DNA from: Lentisalinibacter sp037382365
Lineage (GTDB): Bacteria > Pseudomonadota > Gammaproteobacteria > Steroidobacterales > Woeseiaceae
DNA: 31,510 bases
Assembly (NCBI GenBank): GCA_037382365.1
Contig: JARRPZ010000043.1
Coordinates: 1 to 31,510, forward strand
Direction: 5' to 3'
Shown here: positions 25,229-31,510 of the stretch, piece after piece
Position numbering within the stretch: position 1 is the first letter of the stretch
How the letters are laid out: each line of letters opens with the position of its first letter
The notes under the pieces: generated by a model
What the model saw: the letters and a program-made list of their open reading frames with translations, nothing else
What the model was told of the DNA's origin: nothing
Databases searched by the model: none
Translations under genes and position numbers: made by a program

Positions 25229-26187
25229 CACTGTGTGTATTCCACGAAGGCACCCGGAGCATCGAGGGGATTGATCCAGGACTCGGACTCGATGCCCGAT
25301 ACGCCGAAAGCCTCGACCATGGCTGCCCGGACGCCTTCCCCGTCGCCCTCCCTGGCCCAGGCGAAGACACTGGGTCCGCTGCCCGAGAGCGAGCTGCCGA
25401 GTGCGCCCGCCTCGAATGCTGCCTCCTTGACCGCTTCGAAACCCGGGACGGCGATCGCACGCTGCGGCTCGATCAGTATGTCGCGCAGACAGCGGCCGAT
25501 CAGATCCACGTCGTCCCGGTAGCAGGCCGCGACGAATCCCGCCAGACAGCCCTGCTGCTCGACGGCGCTGCGCAGCAGGCACTCCGACGCGAGGGCGCGT
25601 CTCGCCTCCGCCGTGTGGACCGTCAGGTGCGGATGAACGAGAACACAGACGACGCCGGAGGGCGCCGGCAGCTGTATGACCCGGGGCAGGAGCCGGGCCG
25701 GACAGAGTACCAGTCCGCCGAACAGACTCGGCGCTACATTGTCGGCATGGAGCGCCTTGCTGGCATAGCGCTCGCCCTCCAGCGCATACCGCAGGAGCTC
25801 GGCGTGGCCGAGGGGTTCGTCCAGCAATGCATTGACCGCCACTGCGGCGGCGACCGCCGAAGCCGCCGAGCTGCCCATGCCCGAGCCAAGAGGAATGCCC
25901 TTCTCGATGATGAGTTCGACGCCACCCGACGGCCCGAAATCCCGCCACAAGGCCGCAGCCGCGATGCCGCCCGTGTTCTCCATGGTCTCCCGGGGCAGTG
26001 CCTGCGCATCGGCGGCCACCCCGGTCGCCCTGATCTCCCCGATCGAAACGCCGGAGTCCTCGGTCCGGCGCGCCGTCACCCGATCGCCGACCTGGCCGGC
26101 GGCGAGACCCAGCAGGTCGAAGCCGACGCCGACGTTGCCTACCGAGGCCGGCGCGAATGCCGTGGCCGTGGTCGGCTGCCGGCTCAT
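25228..26187 (-). CDS. thrB: Homoserine kinase ThrB
   Basis: GHMP-family kinase that phosphorylates L-homoserine with ATP. 319 residues (E. coli 310). The N-terminus has ATAFAPASVGNVGVGFDLLG, and the phosphate-binding loop is PLGSGMGSSAAS (99-110). A C-terminal GSSLSGSGPSVFAW is the third GHMP motif. It overlaps thrA by ATGA at its start and thrC by one base at its stop (TGATG), so the enzymes are produced by coupled translation. Confidence 0.95.
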   Translation of the reverse strand: MSRQPTTATAFAPASVGNVGVGFDLLGLAAGQVGDRVTARRTEDSGVSIGEIRATGVAADAQALPRETMENTGGIAAAALWRDFGPSGGVELIIEKGIPLGSGMGSSAASAVAAAVAVNALLDEPLGHAELLRYALEGERYASKALHADNVAPSLFGGLVLCPARLLPRVIQLPAPSGVVCVLVHPHLTVHTAEARRALASECLLRSAVEQQGCLAGFVAACYRDDVDLIGRCLRDILIEPQRAIAVPGFEAVKEAAFEAGALGSSLSGSGPSVFAWAREGDGEGVRAAMVEAFGVSGIESESWINPLDAPGAFVEYTQ

Positions 26188-28667
26188 TCCTCGCCACCGA
26201 CATAAGCGGTGAGGCGAAGGAGGTCGGCGAAGATGCCGGCCGCCGTCACCGCCGGGCCTGCCCCCGGCCCCTGTATCACCAGCGGATTCGCGGAATAGCG
26301 CTCCGAGACGAACTGGACCACGTTGTCCGTCAGATTGATGTTCGCGAACGGATGGTCCCGGTCGAGTTTTACCAGGTCGACGCTCGCGGGTCCGCCGCGC
26401 TCCAGCCGACCGACGTAGCGCAACACCTTGCCGTCGTTTCGTGCGTCCTCGAGGAGTCGGTACATCTCGTCGTCGTAAGCCGGCAGTTCCCGAAGGAAAT
26501 CGTCGACCGAACCGGACTGCAGTGCCTCGGGCACCAGGCTGCGGATGGCGAGCTGGGAGACGTCGAGACTGTCACCCATCTCCCGCGCGAGGATGATGAC
26601 CTTGCGCGCAACGTCCATACCGGACAGATCGTCACGTGGATCCGGTTCCGTGTAACCGTTCGCACGGGCGTCGGCCACGATCTCCGAGAACGGCCGGCTG
26701 CCGTCGAAGGTATTGAACAGATATGCCAGGGTTCCCGAGAAGATGCCTTCCACCCGGTCGATGCGGTCCCCTGTCTCCCGCAGATCCCGTAGCGCCTGGA
26801 TCACCGGCAGCGCCGCGCCCACGGTGGTCTCGTAGAAGTAGTGGGCACTCCCGTCCCGCGCCGCTTCCTGCATTTCCCGGTAGTAGGCGTAATCGCCGCT
26901 GAATGCCTTCTTGTTGGGGGTCACCACGTGAATGCCGCGGCGCAGCCATTCACCGTAGCGAGCCGCGACCCGATCGCTCGCCGTGCAGTCGATCAGCACC
27001 GAATGGGGCAGATGATCCGCGTGAATGTGATCGGCCAGCCGATCGAGATTCGTCTCCTGGCCATCGGCCACGAGCGCCGACTGCCAGTCCTGCAAGTCCA
27101 GGCGATGCTCCGCGAGCAGCATCTTCGAGGACGTCGCAATGGCGCGGATGCGGAGATCCAGATTGAACTGATCGCGCAGTCTTCCGGCCTGCTCGGCAAT
27201 CTGGGCAAGCAGGGTCGAACCCACCATGCCCGGCCCGATGATGCCGATCGAGATGGTCTTGGCCGAAAGGTAGAAACCCGAGTGCACCGCCCGCAACGCA
27301 CGCGTCGCATCCTCGCGACGGACGACGGCCGAGATATTCCGCTCGGATGATCCCTGCGCGATCGCGCTGACGTTGATCCCGGCCCGGCCGAGGGTATTCA
27401 GGAAACGACCCGCGATACCCGGCGTACCCGACATCCCGTCGCCGACGACCGCGAGTATGCTGCAGGCCGGCGTCACATCCACTTTCTGGATCTGCCCGCT
27501 GGCCAGTTCCTCCGCGAAGGCGTCTGCGACGACGCGGCGTGCCGTATCGGCCAGCAATTCGGGAACGGCGAAGCAGATCGAATGCTCCGAACTGGCCTGC
27601 GAGATCAAGATCACCGAGACCTCGGCCTCGCGCAGCGCACCGAACACCCGGTCCGCCGTACCGGGCACGCCGATCATGCCGGCTCCCTCGACGTTTACCA
27701 GCGCCACACCGTCGATCGCGGTGATGCCCTTGATCTTGTCCTCGTCGTCGCGGCCGGGCACGGTAACGACGCGTGTGCCGGGCCGCTCCGGCGCGAAGGT
27801 ATTCCGGATCAGTATCGGGATATTGTTGGCAACGGCCGGACCCATGGTCTGCGGGTGGATGACTCTGGCGCCGAAATAGGCCAGTTCCATCGCCTCGTTG
27901 TAGGACATGGTCTCGATGACCCGGGCTTCCGGCACACGGTTCGGGTCGCCGCTCATCACGCCGTCGACGTCGGTCCAGATGGTGAGTTCGTCCGCCTCCA
28001 GCAGGACGGCGAAGATCGCTGCGGAATAATCGCTGCCGTTCCGGCCCAGGGTCGTCTGCAAGCCTTGCTCGTCCTCCGCGATGAAGCCGGTGATGACGAG
28101 CACGTCCGGCGTCGGTTCCGGCAGCGCGTCGGCGAGCCGTTGCCGCGACCGGTCCCACAACACGCTGGGGCCGAGTTCGGTCTGGTGGACGGTCAGCGCG
28201 CGGCGGGCGTCCAGCCAGTCCACTCGGCGCTCCGGAGACTCCTGGGCGAGGAAGGCCGCCAGCAGGCGGGCCGACCAGATTTCGCCATAGCCGGCCGCCA
28301 CGTCCCGGCTCCGTGAATCCGCGCTGCGGACCAGCGCGATTGCCCGCAGCAGATCGCCGAGGTCGTCGGCATCCTTCTGCCAGGCCGCCATGACCGCCTC
28401 CCGACGATCCGCCGACAGGAGTTCGGTGGCCGCCTCGTGATAGCGATCGCGCAGGGGCGCGAGGGACTGCTCGTGCTCGGTCTCGCCGCGCTGCGCGCTG
28501 TCGATCAGCGCCAGCAGCGCGTCCGTCGTCCCGCGCATCGCGGAGACCACGATGCCGAGCGGTCGCGTGGTCCGGGAAGAGACGATGGCCGCGACGCGCC
28601 GGAAGCAGCCGGCATCGGCCAGGCTGCTGCCGCCGAACTTATGGATCTTCCAGTGCGCTGTTTCCAC
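26184..28667 (-). CDS. thrA: Bifunctional aspartokinase / homoserine dehydrogenase I ThrA
   Basis: 827 residues (E. coli ThrA 820). Catalyses aspartate phosphorylation and the later NAD(P)H-dependent reduction of aspartate semialdehyde to homoserine. The kinase part starts HKFGGSSLADAG and includes the FGARVIHPQTM region. ACT regulatory repeats (about 310-460) include VNVEGAGMIGVPGTADRVFG and CSILAVVGDGMSGTPGIAGR. The dehydrogenase begins with GIIGPGMVGSTLLAQI (about 474-490) and has VVTPNKKAFSGDYAYY with a conserved Lys (about 585). Two ACT units predict threonine feedback control. The start is GTG 28665-28667 with a poor Shine-Dalgarno; no in-frame ATG is available nearby. Confidence 0.96.
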   Translation of the reverse strand: METAHWKIHKFGGSSLADAGCFRRVAAIVSSRTTRPLGIVVSAMRGTTDALLALIDSAQRGETEHEQSLAPLRDRYHEAATELLSADRREAVMAAWQKDADDLGDLLRAIALVRSADSRSRDVAAGYGEIWSARLLAAFLAQESPERRVDWLDARRALTVHQTELGPSVLWDRSRQRLADALPEPTPDVLVITGFIAEDEQGLQTTLGRNGSDYSAAIFAVLLEADELTIWTDVDGVMSGDPNRVPEARVIETMSYNEAMELAYFGARVIHPQTMGPAVANNIPILIRNTFAPERPGTRVVTVPGRDDEDKIKGITAIDGVALVNVEGAGMIGVPGTADRVFGALREAEVSVILISQASSEHSICFAVPELLADTARRVVADAFAEELASGQIQKVDVTPACSILAVVGDGMSGTPGIAGRFLNTLGRAGINVSAIAQGSSERNISAVVRREDATRALRAVHSGFYLSAKTISIGIIGPGMVGSTLLAQIAEQAGRLRDQFNLDLRIRAIATSSKMLLAEHRLDLQDWQSALVADGQETNLDRLADHIHADHLPHSVLIDCTASDRVAARYGEWLRRGIHVVTPNKKAFSGDYAYYREMQEAARDGSAHYFYETTVGAALPVIQALRDLRETGDRIDRVEGIFSGTLAYLFNTFDGSRPFSEIVADARANGYTEPDPRDDLSGMDVARKVIILAREMGDSLDVSQLAIRSLVPEALQSGSVDDFLRELPAYDDEMYRLLEDARNDGKVLRYVGRLERGGPASVDLVKLDRDHPFANINLTDNVVQFVSERYSANPLVIQGPGAGPAVTAAGIFADLLRLTAYVGGEE

Positions 28668-28680
28668 GGGGCCTGCGTCC

Positions 28681-28715
28681 GTCCTTCCGCCGACGATAAA
28701 AAAGGACGAATGATA
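28681..28715 (-). promoter_or_regulatory. Possible thrA promoter and leader stem
   Basis: On the minus strand a TATCAT (28710-28715) could serve as -10. Just downstream, GTCCTT (28702-28707) and AAGGAC (28681-28686) can pair around a 15-nt loop that holds a T-run, 14 nt before the GTG start. No leader peptide with threonine or isoleucine codons is seen, so an E. coli thrL-type attenuator is not supported. The rest of the 229-bp gap up to the hydrolase stop shows nothing clear. Confidence 0.3.
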
Positions 28716-28896
28716 GCGGTATCGGGGGCGGTTCGTCGCGCCCGAACGGTCTCACACGCAACCTCTCCCGTCCAGTCCGCCTCGGGACTCCGGACGGAGC
28801 ACGACGTGGCAGCAGAATCTGCCGGTGCGCTGGCTCCAGGACGGGGTAGCTCGGCTCCGCCCGCGGTGGCGGCCCGGCCCTAAAGCCGACTCGCAA

Positions 28897-30378
28897 TCAG
28901 CGTCCCGGCAGCTGCCCCCGCGGTCCGAGGTCCGGGTCCGTGAATCGTTGCACTGCCGGATCGTCGTCCCGGAACTGCACGGTGACCCGATTCAGATCGG
29001 AGGGCCAGTTCGGCACGTTGAGCGTGGTCCGGTCGGCACCGCCGCGATTCTGATCCACCACCGACACCGTGCCTCCCGCATCCGGCGAGGATGCGATCGA
29101 GACATCGGCCGCGGTCAGGAAGGTCAGCGTGGTGAACGGGAACAGTTCGCCCCGCGTGAGATCGGTCGCGCCGTCCGGCGGCCCCGGGAACGGCGGGAAC
29201 GGCGGCGGCAACGTCGGGCCGGCATCGTAAGCGAAGAGTGCCAGATTGACCCGGAGCCGCGGGCTGATCGCGGGCGTGAGCACGTTCAGCCCGTCGATCT
29301 CCAGCACGTCGCTCGCAGCACCCTGATCGCCCCAGAATTCCTTCTGACGGCTGACGATAAGGTTCGTGTAACGCGGATCCCGCGGCAGGAATGCCTCGAG
29401 GCCTTCGCCCGGCCGGCTCGTGTTCAGTCGGACGAAGAAATCACTGCGGCTGAACGGTTCGAAATAGAAATGATGGACCGTGGCCGGTAGACCGTTGGCG
29501 GCCGCGCGCAGTACGGCCAGCTCATAGTATTTCTGGCCGTTCACTTTCACGGGACCGAACGCCCCGCTCGGACCGATCGGGAACCGGGCGCGGGGGTTCT
29601 TGCCGATCCGCTGCCCGGTCGCGCCGTCGACGCGCCAGAGTTCGACAGTCGCACCATCGTAGCCGACATTCTCGGGAAAGATGACGGCACGGCCGGCGAT
29701 CTGCACCGAGCCCGGTGGCTCGGGAATGACGGCCGTGGTCGCCGGAGCCTCTCCGGTCAGGAACTCGTACATCACGGCGAAGGCATCGCCCGAGGTCGCC
29801 ACCTCGGTATGGGACTTCGTGCCGAAGTAGAAGTTGGCAGCCGGATCGGGACCGATCTGGGCATTCGTATTGCCGCGCAGGTTGTAGCCGCTGTCCGCGG
29901 TATTCCACTCACCCCAGATGCCGATCGTCGGGACACCTCCCGGCAGCTCTGCGGGTGAGCGCCCGTCGATGTTCACGTATTTCGACACTTTCTCCGCTCC
30001 GCCGAGTGTCGGCTCGTCCAGATAACCGGTCCATACCGTGGTGCCACGCGAATGACCGATGGCATAGACCTGGTCGGCCCCCGTCTCATCCAGCACTGCG
30101 TCGATGAACGCATCGAGATCGTTCAGCGGATTGTCGCCGACGCTGGTGTCGTATTCGAAGGCGAACAGCAGTTCCTGCGGATAACCATTACTGGTGAAGC
30201 GCATCGCCTGCGTCTCGAACTGCTGTGCCGAGCCGGACTGGCCGTGCACGAAGACGATCGGCAGCATCTCGCCGCTTTGCCCGTGGGCGATGGGTCCGAC
30301 CAGACCGACCGCCACCAGTATGGTCGTGGCAAACACACTTTTCGCCGCCGTCAGCAGCCTGCTATAAAATTCGCTCAT
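28897..30378 (-). CDS. Secreted alpha/beta hydrolase (lipase/esterase-like) with extra C-terminal domains
   Basis: 493 residues. ATG 30376-30378 was chosen because GGAGGGGG precedes it and a signal peptide follows (KSVFATTILVAVGLVGPIAHG, cleavage near residue 34-35). The hydrolase domain (about 38-215) has the oxyanion HG in IVFVHGQSG, the nucleophile elbow GHSRG (Ser110), and a likely His190 in GTKSHTEVATS; the acid is probably Asp138 or Asp162. The rest (about 215-493) is beta-rich, with Pro-rich linkers (PPPFPPFPGPPDG), and may bind substrate or the surface. Substrate unknown; esterase, lipase or polyester depolymerase are options. It lies 140 nt after the LssY-type gene on the same strand. 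Confidence 0.78.
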   Translation of the reverse strand: MSEFYSRLLTAAKSVFATTILVAVGLVGPIAHGQSGEMLPIVFVHGQSGSAQQFETQAMRFTSNGYPQELLFAFEYDTSVGDNPLNDLDAFIDAVLDETGADQVYAIGHSRGTTVWTGYLDEPTLGGAEKVSKYVNIDGRSPAELPGGVPTIGIWGEWNTADSGYNLRGNTNAQIGPDPAANFYFGTKSHTEVATSGDAFAVMYEFLTGEAPATTAVIPEPPGSVQIAGRAVIFPENVGYDGATVELWRVDGATGQRIGKNPRARFPIGPSGAFGPVKVNGQKYYELAVLRAAANGLPATVHHFYFEPFSRSDFFVRLNTSRPGEGLEAFLPRDPRYTNLIVSRQKEFWGDQGAASDVLEIDGLNVLTPAISPRLRVNLALFAYDAGPTLPPPFPPFPGPPDGATDLTRGELFPFTTLTFLTAADVSIASSPDAGGTVSVVDQNRGGADRTTLNVPNWPSDLNRVTVQFRDDDPAVQRFTDPDLGPRGQLPGR

Positions 30379-30518
30379 ACCCCCTCCTTCGGACCGTTCG
30401 GTTGCCGGTCTCATTGTGATTTCGCATTCGCCGGAGCGACACTCCGATTAAGATAACCTCTCGGGTCGGGCGTCCGCAATTCGCCACTTCTTTTGAACAT
30501 AATGTGCGACGCACCGCC

Positions 30519-31510
30519 CTATCGACGGCGCCCCGTTGGCCGTTCCCCGAGATCCAGCAGCTCCAGCTCGCTGATGCTCGTCGGGGTCTCCGACACCCAC
30601 ATCACGGCGCGGAGACCATCGGTGAAGTAGGGATCACCGGTCAGGTTGCCACGCGGCTGCCCGAATGGTGCGGCCCCAACTCCGCCCACGTAGCCGATAC
30701 CGGACAGTCCCTGCGCATACGCGAGGTCCTCGATCAGGAACTCCCGCGTCTCGTCGACGTCCGGGTCGATCTTGTGGGTAGTGATCGTCTTCCAGGTGAA
30801 TCGAACACCGATATCGCGACTGATCTGGCCGATCCACACCGGCTTGTCCTGATAACGCATCGGCGTCAGCCAGATGCGCAGATGATTGCGCTCATTGATG
30901 CTGGTGCGGGCGCGCTGGAACGCCGCATCCTGGGAGCGCCCGAACACGTACAGGGCACTGACCGGCGAGTAGCGATACTCTTTGCCGAACAAGGCGGAGA
31001 TGCCCGTCTTCAGCAGGGACGCTCCATAGATCGTCTCGGTCTCGTCCCAGCCGGCGCGCAGGAGGCTGTAGTAGAGATCGGTGACCTCCCCGACAAAGGC
31101 GATGTTGAGGGGATCCCCGTCGTTCTTGCCCTTCTTGTCCTTGACGCAGCACGGCAGCGCTTCGAGGCCGGCGATCAGGCCATCCAGGTCGACATCGCGG
31201 ACTTCGGATTCAGCGTACAGCGCGCCGATGTCGACATCGTAATGGTCGAGACGCAGGCCCGGCACCGGGACGAAAAATGTCATGCGGTAGGGGTCGCCGT
31301 CCACGGGGAACACGTCGACATTGAACGATTTCGTGCCCTCGTCCACGCGCGTGAACACGTACCCGGAACGGGTTCCACCCGGCTCGACGACAGTCTCGAT
31401 TCTCCGGCGGCGAAACTCCTCCCCGGCGGACCGGTTGATGATCCTGTCCCAGGGGAAGTAACGCGACGCCGTCTCCATCGGCGTGTAATAGGCCGGATCG
31501 AGCCCCGCCT
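30519..31510 (-). CDS. LssY C-terminal-domain protein, N-terminus beyond the window
   Basis: The frame is open to the right edge; residues before Met31478 (AGLDPAYYTP) look like coding sequence, so the gene is 5'-truncated. The visible 330 residues match the LssY C-terminal domain: DGDPLNIAFVGEVTDLYYSL, LRAGWDETETIYGAS, YSPVSALYVFGRSQDAAFQR, NERNHLRIWLTPM, KPVWIGQISRDIGV and THKIDPDVDETREFL. LssY-type proteins are membrane-associated and often fused or adjacent to DedA/PAP2-type lipid phosphatases; their biochemical role is not established. A cysteine pair CC and a Lys/Asp-rich loop (KDKKGKNDGD) are visible. Ends TAG 30519-30521; no terminator is seen. Confidence 0.78.
   Translation of the reverse strand, partial: AGLDPAYYTPMETASRYFPWDRIINRSAGEEFRRRRIETVVEPGGTRSGYVFTRVDEGTKSFNVDVFPVDGDPYRMTFFVPVPGLRLDHYDVDIGALYAESEVRDVDLDGLIAGLEALPCCVKDKKGKNDGDPLNIAFVGEVTDLYYSLLRAGWDETETIYGASLLKTGISALFGKEYRYSPVSALYVFGRSQDAAFQRARTSINERNHLRIWLTPMRYQDKPVWIGQISRDIGVRFTWKTITTHKIDPDVDETREFLIEDLAYAQGLSGIGYVGGVGAAPFGQPRGNLTGDPYFTDGLRAVMWVSETPTSISELELLDLGERPTGRRR

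Noticed and set aside
23921..26203. Apparent 760-residue fusion protein ending in threonine synthase
   Set aside because: The first 325 residues are the out-of-frame reading of thrB, low in complexity and without motifs. ThrC starts at ATG 25228, next to the thrB stop.
28668..28896. 229-bp gap searched for a small gene, tRNA or attenuator
   Set aside because: No tRNA-like fold, leader peptide or conserved-looking frame could be supported; only a weak promoter and stem next to thrA are noted.
1..31510. CRISPR array, insertion sequence, prophage, toxin-antitoxin or defence island
   Set aside because: No direct-repeat array, transposase, integrase or known defence gene was seen. The NERD and MazG genes alone do not make a defence system; the MazG here is the two-domain housekeeping type.

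Overview
The window is high-GC DNA that reads as a chromosomal segment of a gammaproteobacterium. The evidence is the set of housekeeping genes: thrA(bifunctional)-thrB-thrC, purB next to a RoxA/YcfD-type cupin oxygenase, mnmA, acnA, fumC, hrpA, a PhoP/PhoQ-like pair, DUF2333, and an LssY C-terminal-domain protein. Coding density is very high. No stretch above 300 bases lacks a gene, and I see no rRNA, tRNA, CRISPR array, insertion sequence or phage gene. A run of 25 Ns (12907-12931) and a frameshift near the end of hrpA show that this is a draft assembly, possibly a metagenome bin.

Layout from left to right. The 3' end of a slipin/SPFH gene (+) meets hrpA (-) convergently. A minus-strand string then runs, in transcription order, PepSY protein, PhoP-like regulator, PhoQ-like kinase, hrpA, with tight overlaps. 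Next on the minus strand, in transcription order, are fumC, a NuCoA-type Nudix hydrolase, mazG and a glycine-zipper envelope protein. fumC is divergent from purB. From purB the plus strand carries purB, roxA-like cupin, N gap, DUF7931-like protein, mnmA, acnA, a sirtuin and a DUF2333 membrane protein.

From 19.3 to 22.4 kb a minus-strand cluster encodes envelope-type proteins: an exported TPR-like protein, a repeat-built lipoprotein, a YgjP-type metallopeptidase and an SGNH hydrolase. The last three overlap each other. tatD (+) follows, convergent with a minus-strand operon thrA-thrB-thrC-NERD in which every junction overlaps. The right end holds a secreted alpha/beta hydrolase and an LssY C-terminal-domain protein cut by the window edge, both on the minus strand.

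The genes fall into recognisable jobs: threonine synthesis from aspartate (thrABC), TCA and fumarate metabolism (acnA, fumC, and purB as a fumarate producer), nucleotide and CoA house-cleaning (MazG, Nudix), translation-linked modification (MnmA, RoxA), envelope sensing (PepSY-PhoP-PhoQ) and envelope maintenance (slipin, lipoprotein, SGNH hydrolase). I found no convincing new defence or mobile system. The least explained features are a NERD-domain membrane protein translationally coupled to thrC, the lipoprotein-protease-esterase cluster, and the probable GNAT-DUF7931 fusion hidden by the assembly gap.
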